A stretch of 34,248 nucleotides of DNA. It comes from Candidatus Poseidoniales archaeon. GTDB lineage: Archaea; Thermoplasmatota; Poseidoniia; Poseidoniales; Poseidoniaceae. Shown piece by piece: positions 14,266-22,284 of this stretch. Below the pieces are notes generated by a model that made no database searches, was not told the origin of the DNA, and saw nothing but the letters and a program-made list of their open reading frames with translations. The first letter of the stretch is position 1; every line of letters starts with the position of its first letter. Both the position numbers and the translations under genes were made by a program. Where the stretch lies: contig QQSK01000006.1 of NCBI GenBank assembly GCA_003602415.1, positions 20,738-54,985 of the forward strand, given 5' to 3'.

Positions 14266-17214
14266 TCAAGCGTCTCCAAAGCCGCCCATGCCGCCTTCAC
14301 TATCAGAACCACGCATTACGTATACTACAGCACCAATGATGATTAGAATTGCAAGCCCACCAATAGCGAAGTACGTCAACATATTAGTTGAAGGTCCAGA
14401 AGAGGATACACCTTCACTTGGAGCTTCTAGAACCATAGGAATCGATTCTTCGGCAGTCTGCGATCCGTACGTGTCCATGGCCTTGACCATGATTTCATGA
14501 GTTCCCAACGCAACGTAACTTTTCACAGTAAATTGTTTGGAGAAGGTTCCATCACCATTTGATGTCATTGTTACCCAATTATTGGACTGACCTGGTGGTG
14601 CAAACACGCCCAATTTCACCTTGACCCAATTTAGGCCATCGTGGTCATCAACTGTAATTGTTAGAGTATATTCAACATCTTCTTCGCCGACTTCTATCGT
14701 CCGCAGTTCACCGATATCGATTACAGGTGCTTCATTCATGATTCTGATTTCAATATCTTCATCATTTTCAGATTCGATATGATGCTGACCAGACGAAATT
14801 GTTCTTTCCACAGTTATTGCAGAATCCATTTCATCGACCATTCTAACTTTGAGAATATGTTCTCCAGGACTCATTCCACTAGGAATTTCGACTTGTCCGA
14901 CCCATTTGTCACCAACTCTGTTCAAATCAACCATTTCACCGCCGTAGTCTCTCATATCAATAGATACAGAAGACACACCATGGCCATCAATAACTTCGGA
15001 GTTCACAATCATAATCTCGCCTCTAGAAAGTATAGTTGGTACCATTTCAATGGAAGTTAATCTTGGTGGTTGATTCAAAACAGAAATGTTGGTCGAGCCA
15101 GAATCCGTGGCATCAAAAGCATCCGTGACAGTAACATTAACCGGTAAGTCTCCATATTCTAATCCGGGTACGGATATTTCCCCAGTCCAAATGTCATCTC
15201 CAATAACTCGGTCACCATTCAGACCCTTATCATTCAGGAGTAAAGGTTCACTGAAACCTATTGAAGACAAATCGGCTTCAACAGATGCGATGTTGAAATC
15301 TACGTCTGAAACAAGAACCTCGAGGTTAGCTGGCGCTCCTCCTTCTCCAGTCACAACCCCTTGTGCTAGAGTGATCATTTCGATTACAGGGTCACTATTG
15401 TCGTGGACTGAAATTATTGATGGCGATAGAACTCTATTTACGGATTGATTCTCTGTAAGATTGACTAGTTCTTCGTCATCGCCAAACTCGATTTGGAATT
15501 CCCTATTGATTTCAACATTTAATCCAGACAAAGGTCCATCGATGATTAATTTGCCACTTGCAGTGCCATTTACATCCATTGAATATACTCCATTCCATGA
15601 CACTGTATCGACCAAGTGCCCATCCATTGGCACAGTAACCGGTTCACCTGTAGTAACGGTCAATGTCATTCCTTCTTGATGGTCGAGTACGAAGATATCT
15701 CCAGGCATAGCATCTATGGGTGCGAATCCGGTTTCTCTACTGATTGTGACATCCCCTATGGCCTCCTCTACTGCAGGAGCCTCAGGAGAGTTTTGGATTG
15801 GAGAGTTTGAGTGAATCATGTCACCGCTACTTGGGTCAGGCCCGGTTTGACTCCACACAGTTCTAATCGTTCTGTTATCCCAGTCTGCTTGCTTAGCATC
15901 GTATGACCATGATTCATTGTGATGAGCTCCGGCTCCTAAGTCGGAATTAGGTAATGCGGAGATTCCTGTTATGTTGAACCAATCTTCTTGATGTACGATA
16001 ATGACGTCATACATGATGCCTGTTTCGTTTGCTTGGGTTGTTTCGCTCTCAATGGTCCTTACGACTCCAAACGTTCCTTGAGCGTCTCCTGTGAGTATTC
16101 CGTCTACATGCAAATCGTCAACAATTACCAGTCCATCTTCATGTTCTTGATGGAAATCATATATTGTTCCGTTAATCTGGACACTTGCATTTTCATCTTC
16201 CCCAGCAAATCCGAAGGTTCCGTGACCGATCATCTTGTTGAGATGGTCTGTACGTACTCCATCTTCCCATCTTTCTACCGACTCAAATGTTTGAAGTGTG
16301 ATATCCATTCTGGAATCATTATTTTCCAAAATCATGTCCGCAGTCGCTTCAAATTGAGTATGAGACAACCTTCTTGTGCCGTTGGAATCCCACGTTTCGA
16401 TAAGTAATACAGCTAACTCGCCACTGAGGTCTAACATCTCGTCGTCGTCTTGAGATAGAACAGAAATCGAACCGTTCGCCTCCAATCTGAATCTTTCATC
16501 TACTATCCCTCCAACCATACTGCGGTTTATCCAAGCATCGCTGATAGAACCTTGAATTTGAACATCCCCATCTTCACCATCTGTATCGATTCCAATAGTG
16601 CCACTTCCTCTAGCATCAAACACCTGACCTGTCATAATGCCATTTGTAGTGGTTTCATTTTTCCAAACCGAATCTAGGTCTATCACCATAGATATCCCTC
16701 CTTCTGCTGTGTTTGAAACAATCAATAGAGAACCATTACCCATTTCCCAGGATTCTAAATTGTTGCCAATGCGTTGCTGCCAACCTTGTCCATTGAACGC
16801 CAGAATGTATTTTTGAGAACCGTTTTCGTTTTCCCATTGCTGGTCCATAACCCATTGTGAGTTTAATGTAACTTCATGGTCGTCTAATGGTTGCCCCCAA
16901 ATACCAACACTCACAGTTCTAGAGATTGAACCTGCATTGATCGTAATTTCATCACCATGTGATAGAGAGGTGTTTAGTTCAATTCTGAGGTCTTCACCCG
17001 TTGTATCATAGATGATTCCAACATCTAGCATTTCTCCATTTGAATCAGAGTGACTAGCAGATATCTCTGAGATATCAACGTCACCAGAGATGATGTAAGA
17101 ATGGTTTCCAGTCCAGTCTACGTTAATGGTTACAGGCTCAACTTCTTCTGCATTAACTAAAGGCATCAACGATGCCAAAAATAGCACGATTAGGAACGTC
17201 GCTCTAGCCTTCAT
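14266..17214 (-). CDS. Large C-terminally anchored surface protein with Ig-like domains
   Basis: This 982-residue predicted cell-surface protein has a clear signal peptide (MKARATFLIVLFLASLMPLVNA). A long beta-rich outer region follows. Its first half contains related units (SGTIGIDTDGEDGDVQIQGS, HGTFGFAGEDENASVQINGT and QGTFGVVRTIES). Residues ~600-930 look like three Ig-like domains, with conserved stretches such as PPRLTSIEMVP and APVIDIGELRTIEVGEED. A single hydrophobic segment (TYFAIGGLAILIIIGAVVYV) near 950-970 and a short Gly-rich tail (GGMGGFGDA) close the protein. The outer region is acidic, with many N-x-S/T sites. Ligand or enzymatic role is unknown; a structural or adhesion role is plausible. 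Confidence 0.87.
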   Translation of the reverse strand: MKARATFLIVLFLASLMPLVNAEEVEPVTINVDWTGNHSYIISGDVDISEISASHSDSNGEMLDVGIIYDTTGEDLRIELNTSLSHGDEITINAGSISRTVSVGIWGQPLDDHEVTLNSQWVMDQQWENENGSQKYILAFNGQGWQQRIGNNLESWEMGNGSLLIVSNTAEGGISMVIDLDSVWKNETTTNGIMTGQVFDARGSGTIGIDTDGEDGDVQIQGSISDAWINRSMVGGIVDERFRLEANGSISVLSQDDDEMLDLSGELAVLLIETWDSNGTRRLSHTQFEATADMILENNDSRMDITLQTFESVERWEDGVRTDHLNKMIGHGTFGFAGEDENASVQINGTIYDFHQEHEDGLVIVDDLHVDGILTGDAQGTFGVVRTIESETTQANETGIMYDVIIVHQEDWFNITGISALPNSDLGAGAHHNESWSYDAKQADWDNRTIRTVWSQTGPDPSSGDMIHSNSPIQNSPEAPAVEEAIGDVTISRETGFAPIDAMPGDIFVLDHQEGMTLTVTTGEPVTVPMDGHLVDTVSWNGVYSMDVNGTASGKLIIDGPLSGLNVEINREFQIEFGDDEELVNLTENQSVNRVLSPSIISVHDNSDPVIEMITLAQGVVTGEGGAPANLEVLVSDVDFNIASVEADLSSIGFSEPLLLNDKGLNGDRVIGDDIWTGEISVPGLEYGDLPVNVTVTDAFDATDSGSTNISVLNQPPRLTSIEMVPTILSRGEIMIVNSEVIDGHGVSSVSIDMRDYGGEMVDLNRVGDKWVGQVEIPSGMSPGEHILKVRMVDEMDSAITVERTISSGQHHIESENDEDIEIRIMNEAPVIDIGELRTIEVGEEDVEYTLTITVDDHDGLNWVKVKLGVFAPPGQSNNWVTMTSNGDGTFSKQFTVKSYVALGTHEIMVKAMDTYGSQTAEESIPMVLEAPSEGVSSSGPSTNMLTYFAIGGLAILIIIGAVVYVMRGSDSEGGMGGFGDA

Positions 17215-17260
17215 GGTACATTGGTGTACCTGCTACTCTTCAAGACTTTGGGGGTGGTGT

Positions 17261-17683
17261 TCAGCCCCAATGGTCTGAAGTGAATGCATTTGGATTGACC
17301 GGCTTGTCACCTTCTCTCATCCAAATGCTTCCAGCATCTCCATAGACATCTCCAAACGGATCGATTTCTACGACTTCAACTTCACGATTCATGTATGCTT
17401 CCACACGTTCACGTAGTTCGGGCTTGAAGCGCCAATAATGGATTCTCCATTCACGTCCATCCCACAATGTCGTCTCTTCGGATTCAGTGGTCAGTAAATC
17501 ATAATCTTGGAACATGTAGAACAAGTTTCTATCAGTTGGCTCTAGTGCATTATCGATGATTCTATCGTAGAATCCGAAGAATCCCAGTGCGTGTTCTGCC
17601 ATGCCACACGCAACTTCAGGGTCCATTTCCATATCGATGTGCTGACGTATTGCTTCAGTTAGTTCTGCCATTGTCATTCCCAT
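17261..17683 (-). CDS. DUF6015-like small archaeal protein
   Basis: This 140-residue soluble protein begins with a helical region (MAELTEAIRQHIDMEMDPEVACGMAEHAL cut here for length), then FFGFYDRIIDNALEPTDRNL and FYMFQDYDLLTTESEE, with a compact core LWDGREWRIHYWRF. I associate this pattern with DUF6015, a family of Thermoplasmata-related archaea with no assigned function; the helix-rich start and basic aromatic core could suit a winged-helix-like fold. AGGTGAT just before the ATG at 17683 fixes the start. It lies upstream of the large surface-protein gene on the same strand and divergent from the polyamine operon. Confidence 0.72.
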   Translation of the reverse strand: MGMTMAELTEAIRQHIDMEMDPEVACGMAEHALGFFGFYDRIIDNALEPTDRNLFYMFQDYDLLTTESEETTLWDGREWRIHYWRFKPELRERVEAYMNREVEVVEIDPFGDVYGDAGSIWMREGDKPVNPNAFTSDHWG

Positions 17684-17826
17684 AAAATCACCTTTGCGCT
17701 GGAGTATGTGCCGGCCGCGACTTCTCCGCTGCGCAGTAATATGTATTGGTCGAAGTCCCTAATTAACCCAGCGATGATTTTGGCCCAATCGAGCACTTCA
17801 AAGGGGAAATCTGCCCCGCTAGTGAC

Positions 17827-18717
17827 ATGGATGGCCACTTCGCCGAGGGTAATTTCCTCGGTTTACCGGATTGTGATGGCATAGCAGATGTCATTGTGGC
17901 ATCCATCCCATATGAACTCACCACTTCTTATGGGCACGGTACAGCCAATGGGCCATCAGCCTGTATAGAAGCGTCTGGCCAAGTCGAACTGTATGATGAT
18001 TTACTCGATGATGAGTTACCTGCAGGGAAGATTATTCGCACTGTTAAACCGTGGAATGGCGAAGGAGATACGCTTCAACAACAACTCGACGGTATTGGCA
18101 GATATGCAGCTGAACAATACGATTCAGGAGCATTCCCATTATTCCTTGGAGGCGAGCATGGAATTTTGCCGGGTATCTTGCGAGGTTGTCCAAAGAAAGT
18201 CACCTTAATTCAGATCGATGCTCATGCAGATTTACGAGATGAGTTAGACGGAGAGCCTTACTCCCACGCATGTGCGATTTCTCGCTCACTTGATGAAGGT
18301 GCCTTAGCAGTCCATCAAGTGGGAATTAGGGCCTACTGTCGACAAGAAGCAGAATTAATCGATAGTGATGACCGGATTCATACTTGGTTTGCTAGAGACG
18401 TAATGAGTCCTTGTACAGGGGCCAAAGCATGGACAGAATGGCTTGAATCGATTTCAAAGATAAGCGGGCCTGTACACTTGACAATAGACATTGATGGATT
18501 AGATGGTTCTCTTGTTCCGGCTACCGGTACTCCGGTTCCAGGAGGCTTGTCTTTCTGGCATGTAGCTCAAACAATTGAAACCGTTTTCAAAAATTGCGAT
18601 GTGATAAGCGCTGATGTAAACGAAATTGTCCCCCAAGAAGACACGCCTCTAACTCAATTCACAGCGGCTATGATCGCAACTAAAGTAATAGCAGCACATA
18701 TTGCCAAAGGAGTCTGA
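17827..18717 (+). CDS. speB: Agmatinase-family ureohydrolase
   Basis: This 296-residue member of the arginase/agmatinase superfamily would hydrolyse a guanidino substrate, most likely agmatine, to putrescine and urea. Manganese ligands are in place: His in LGGEHG (~111), Asp/His/Asp in DAHADLRD (~131, 133, 135), and two Asp in TIDIDGLDGS (~221, 223). The last motif is usually DIDxxDP; here Pro is replaced by Gly. GTGTPVPGG follows as in agmatinases. The next gene begins 4 bases after the stop and encodes a SpeD-like/deoxyhypusine-synthase-like fusion, strongly suggesting a joint polyamine pathway. Some archaeal agmatinase homologues have been linked to hypusine formation, so the true substrate could be an agmatine adduct. 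Confidence 0.9.
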   Translation: MDGHFAEGNFLGLPDCDGIADVIVASIPYELTTSYGHGTANGPSACIEASGQVELYDDLLDDELPAGKIIRTVKPWNGEGDTLQQQLDGIGRYAAEQYDSGAFPLFLGGEHGILPGILRGCPKKVTLIQIDAHADLRDELDGEPYSHACAISRSLDEGALAVHQVGIRAYCRQEAELIDSDDRIHTWFARDVMSPCTGAKAWTEWLESISKISGPVHLTIDIDGLDGSLVPATGTPVPGGLSFWHVAQTIETVFKNCDVISADVNEIVPQEDTPLTQFTAAMIATKVIAAHIAKGV

Positions 18718-18721
18718 TTCT

Positions 18722-20017
18722 ATGTCACATGGAGCCCACATAATGCTGGATTGCATAGGTGCAATTGGGATTGACGGGGCTTGGATGCTTTCAGTTATGG
18801 AAGAAGCAGTCGACATTTCAGGAGCACGGAGAGTGCATTCACACAATGAAGTGTTTGATGGTACAGTCTCACCAGTTGGTTTTGCTTCTGTAGTACTTCT
18901 CGATGAAAGTCATGTCAGTGCACATTGTTATTCAGAAACGGGATGGCTGGCCATAGACGCTTTCACATGCGGTGGAACAGACCCAGCAAGGATAATCGAA
19001 GTAATCGAAAAGAAGTTGAAAGATGCTTATCCTGACATGATAATCAATCAAAGAAAGAGGGTCGAGAGATTCTTAACCGAACCATTGAATGGTGGAGTTA
19101 GAGGATTCGTTGATCATCATTTCAATCATTTTAATGCTGGAGCTTTGAGGGATTGTGCCCAGTCATTAGACGACTTTTTGAATAAGGGTGGCCGATTGAT
19201 GATTACGCTTGCAGGAGCTATGAGTACCGCTGAAATCGGGCGTTCACTAGCGCCTTTGATTCGTGCTGGCAAAGTCCACGCAATCACTTGTACTGGAGCA
19301 AATTTGGAAGAAGATGTGTTCAATTTGGTTGCCCATTCTAGTTATGAGAGGATTCCAAATTGGAGAAATATCACCGAATCTCAAGAAGCAGAGTTACATG
19401 CTAGAGGATATAACCGAGTTACTGATACTTGTATTCCTGAAGATGAAGCCATAAGGCATATTGAAGCAAGAATTGTTGAACAGTGGAAAACAGGTCCAGC
19501 ATTTCCTCATGAACATTTGATGGCAATTCTTGATGATTTAGAAGCAGATATTCCTCGTACAGAATCCTGGTTGATTGCCGCTAGGGATGCAGGGATACCG
19601 GTTTATGTTCCTGGATGGGAAGACTCAACATTGGGTAATATCTTTGCAGCACACTGCATAAGAGGAGATGTCGAAAAATCTGCAATCAAATCAGGTATCG
19701 ACTACATGATGCATTTGGCAGATTGGTACATGAATGCTGAGCATCCAATCGGATTTTTGCAGATAGGAGGCGGGATAGCCGGCGATTTCCCAATATGTGT
19801 TGTTCCTATGTTACGCCAAGACTTACAAGAAAACGCACCTTTGTGGGGTTGGTTTGCTCAAATCTCAGAATCAACAACATCCTATGGTGGATACTCAGGA
19901 GCTCCGCCAAGCGAGAAGATCACTTGGGGCAAATTAGCTCCAGAAACTCCAATGCATCTAATTGAATCAGATGCAACGATTGTTGCTCCGATTCTATTTT
20001 CATATATTCTAAATTAG
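18722..20017 (+). CDS. Fusion: SpeD-family pyruvoyl decarboxylase + deoxyhypusine-synthase-like enzyme
   Basis: This 431-residue fusion has two domains. Residues ~1-117 are of the AdoMet decarboxylase (SpeD, class 1b) family: LLDESHVSAH contains the Glu-Ser self-cleavage site (Ser63), His68, and AFTCG supplies Cys83, exactly the family numbering, which supports the start at 18722. Cleavage would leave the pyruvoyl group on an alpha chain that carries the whole second domain. Residues ~121-431 are deoxyhypusine-synthase-like: LAGAMSTAEIGRSL, TGANLEEDVFNLV, TDTCIP, PGWEDSTLGN, IGGGIAGDFPI and ITWGKL, whose Lys (~404) aligns with the catalytic Lys of DHS. The GDFPI segment is typical of bacterial DHS-like proteins and lacks the His found in bona fide DHS. 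SpeD relatives may decarboxylate AdoMet, arginine or ornithine; with agmatinase adjacent I favour arginine. GGAG lies nine bases upstream. Confidence 0.92.
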   Translation: MSHGAHIMLDCIGAIGIDGAWMLSVMEEAVDISGARRVHSHNEVFDGTVSPVGFASVVLLDESHVSAHCYSETGWLAIDAFTCGGTDPARIIEVIEKKLKDAYPDMIINQRKRVERFLTEPLNGGVRGFVDHHFNHFNAGALRDCAQSLDDFLNKGGRLMITLAGAMSTAEIGRSLAPLIRAGKVHAITCTGANLEEDVFNLVAHSSYERIPNWRNITESQEAELHARGYNRVTDTCIPEDEAIRHIEARIVEQWKTGPAFPHEHLMAILDDLEADIPRTESWLIAARDAGIPVYVPGWEDSTLGNIFAAHCIRGDVEKSAIKSGIDYMMHLADWYMNAEHPIGFLQIGGGIAGDFPICVVPMLRQDLQENAPLWGWFAQISESTTSYGGYSGAPPSEKITWGKLAPETPMHLIESDATIVAPILFSYILN

Positions 20018-20031
20018 TACCAAATTATCAA

Positions 20032-20709
20032 TCAATCGAATTGGTGATTGAATTTTGGAGTGAATAGTAAAGTTGCTAACATGGCAACTAAGCCTACCCA
20101 TAAAATCGTACCGAATATGGGGAATGAGGGAGTGCCGTATTCTGCACAAGTATCTATTCCCAAAAATGGGTCAGTTTCCCATTTCACGCATTCTTCAGAG
20201 TCGTCAACGGCCCATTGAACTATTGTCAAGATTAACGATAATACGCTAATTACTGTACTAGCAATCAATCCAATTAACTTCCCTTTAGACAGTTTAACTC
20301 CAAAATAAATTCCTGTGCAAGATATCGCCAGCATTACAAACCCTAACAATATGACAATTACTCCAAAGCTAGTATCTACTGCACCATCTGTGACATCGCT
20401 CACTCCATCCTCAACTGCAGAAACGAACATACCAGTAAATATCACACTTATTGAACTGAGAGCATAGATTGCCATTACAGTAATGAAAATTATTCCAGCA
20501 GTAAGCCTTAGAGTGGGATTATCTGATTGAAGTTCAATGTCTATTGATCTAGGTGTTCTTTTCAATTTTCTTTGCTTGTTCGAAACGACTTCTTCTTCAT
20601 CGGTACCCCATTCAAATTCTTGGTCGCAATATGGGCAATCAAATAGTCCAGAAGCATCGTCATCCATCTCAATATCTTCTTCACAATATGGGCATTCAAT
20701 AACTACCAT
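20032..20709 (-). CDS. Zinc-ribbon, four-pass membrane protein
   Basis: I do not recognise this 225-residue protein beyond its layout. It begins MVVIECPYCEEDIEMDDDAS and continues LFDCPYCDQEFEWG, a pair of CPYC knuckles forming a small zinc ribbon in the cytosol. A basic linker (NKQRKLKRTPRS) is followed by about four hydrophobic segments: AGIIFITVMAIYALSSISVI, VIVILLGFVMLAISCTGIYF, LIGLIASTVISVLSLILTIV and FGTILWVGLVAMLATLLFT. A Cys-containing acidic loop (DDSEECVKWETDPFLGIDTC) precedes the last. The start at 20709 is chosen because it leads directly into the zinc ribbon; the frame is open further upstream. It converges on the fusion gene with a 14-base gap and diverges from the carboxypeptidase. 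Confidence 0.78.
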   Translation of the reverse strand: MVVIECPYCEEDIEMDDDASGLFDCPYCDQEFEWGTDEEEVVSNKQRKLKRTPRSIDIELQSDNPTLRLTAGIIFITVMAIYALSSISVIFTGMFVSAVEDGVSDVTDGAVDTSFGVIVILLGFVMLAISCTGIYFGVKLSKGKLIGLIASTVISVLSLILTIVQWAVDDSEECVKWETDPFLGIDTCAEYGTPSFPIFGTILWVGLVAMLATLLFTPKFNHQFD

Positions 20710-20803
20710 GAATAAACGGGAAATCTCAGGGGTTATAGTTTCGTTGCCGGCATAAGTCTTCCTCAATAGTCAGATTGATGATATGCTGGTGCTTGGGCGA
20801 GAC

Positions 20804-22228
20804 ATGCGCGGACTTGCAATTTTCCTTGCAGTGCTCATTGTAGCTCCGACGCTAGTTACCGCTGAACAAAATTGGCCTGGTGAACCTGTAGACAATCATC
20901 TCTACATGTCTTGGGCTGCACTAACTCAAGAAGTAAATACTTGGGCAGATGATAATCCTGACATTGTAGAATTGTCTAGTATCGGTCAGTCATTTTTAGG
21001 AAAGGACTTGTGGATGGTTGTTTTATCCGACTGGTCAATGGAAACAAAGAGTGATGGTAGTGCCAAGGAGATAATTTACATTGATGGTGGACATCATGGT
21101 AACGAATACTTGGGAACTGCGTTGGCATGGTTGACTGCTAAATGGTACATCAATGAATGGAATGCACAAAACGCAGAGGCAATCGGCGTATTACAATCCA
21201 CAGAATTACATATTCTGATTATGCTAAATCCAGATGGAAATGATTTCGATACTCGCCATAATCAGAACCTCACTACTGCAGCAAACCCGTTTGCAAGTGA
21301 ACCGGTTCCTACTGGAATCGATCTAAATCGAAACTACGACCACTTCTGGGATGATTGCTCTCCTAGCGACCCATTCGCACCAGGAACTGGACCGTTTAGC
21401 GAACCAGAAACCCGTGCAAATGCCAATTACATGAATACAGCCGTTCAGGATGCAGATTTGTACGTAACCATGCACACAGGAGTCTGGATTATGCTATACC
21501 CTTGGGGCAAATGGCCTCAACAACCACCCGATTGGGAATTATTCCATGGTATTAGAGAAGAGGTAAATGCAGGTATTTCCGATATACCTATTCAAAATGC
21601 TAACCAAGGCCTATACCCTAACTGTGGAACTAGTAGAGATTACGGCTATGGCGTAATGGGTTTCCCTACCTTCACGTTTGAAACAGATGATGATCAGTTC
21701 CTTCCAGGTACATTCGAAGATGTTAACCAAAGGCTCGGAGAAGAGCTGGATGTAATGCGATATCTAATCGATAATATCTGGTATTGGAGAGCACGTCTTG
21801 TTGTGGAGTCTTTCAGCTTAGTTGATGAAAAAGTAACTTTCACCGTGAATAATTTGGGCCGTGCAAGTACGCAGAACGCCACACTGCAATATGTCGATGG
21901 AAACAAGATACTTTGGGAATCCGACAATTTCACGGCAAATGCATCAAGCACTACAACCATCACAAGTGATGGATTTGATTTCGAAGACGGTGAATGGCGC
22001 CTGTCCTATCAAAAGCGAGTTGTTCATTCTTCACAATGGGTCAATGAAAGTGTAGATGTTGGTAATTATGAAGTAGGATTCTTTGCACAATCTCTCGAGA
22101 CATTGGTCTGGGCCTTACAAGCAGGAGCTATACCACTATTCGTTATTGGATTTGCATTCTGGTGGTCTAGAGAAGAAAAACCGTTTGATTTGGAAGAAAT
22201 CCCTCTAGAAGCCGAGATTTTGGATTAA
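20804..22228 (+). CDS. Secreted, C-terminally anchored M14 zinc carboxypeptidase
   Basis: This 474-residue metallopeptidase begins with a signal peptide (MRGLAIFLAVLIVAPTLVTA), which fixes the start at 20804. The M14 zinc site is intact: GGHHGNEYLG gives the His-x-x-Glu pair (~98, 101) and VTMHTG the third ligand (~224). DLNRNYDHFW carries the substrate-binding Asn-Arg segment, and FTFETDD supplies the catalytic Glu (~293). A beta-rich domain of ~100 residues follows, then a hydrophobic anchor (VWALQAGAIPLFVIGFAFWW) and a short acidic tail. It would trim C-terminal residues from extracellular peptides at the cell surface, consistent with growth on dissolved protein. A leucyl aminopeptidase gene follows 56 bases later on the same strand. 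Confidence 0.93.
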   Translation: MRGLAIFLAVLIVAPTLVTAEQNWPGEPVDNHLYMSWAALTQEVNTWADDNPDIVELSSIGQSFLGKDLWMVVLSDWSMETKSDGSAKEIIYIDGGHHGNEYLGTALAWLTAKWYINEWNAQNAEAIGVLQSTELHILIMLNPDGNDFDTRHNQNLTTAANPFASEPVPTGIDLNRNYDHFWDDCSPSDPFAPGTGPFSEPETRANANYMNTAVQDADLYVTMHTGVWIMLYPWGKWPQQPPDWELFHGIREEVNAGISDIPIQNANQGLYPNCGTSRDYGYGVMGFPTFTFETDDDQFLPGTFEDVNQRLGEELDVMRYLIDNIWYWRARLVVESFSLVDEKVTFTVNNLGRASTQNATLQYVDGNKILWESDNFTANASSTTTITSDGFDFEDGEWRLSYQKRVVHSSQWVNESVDVGNYEVGFFAQSLETLVWALQAGAIPLFVIGFAFWWSREEKPFDLEEIPLEAEILD

Positions 22229-22284
22229 TCGAAATTGGGCGCATCTTCAAGAGCCAAGTACTTCTGCCTCGTACTGGTGAGCCA

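Noticed and set aside
15988-16407. 139-residue plus-strand open frame inside the 982-residue surface-protein gene
   Set aside because: It is Cys/Phe/Ile-rich with no recognisable domain and lies antisense to a gene with clear signal peptide and anchor.
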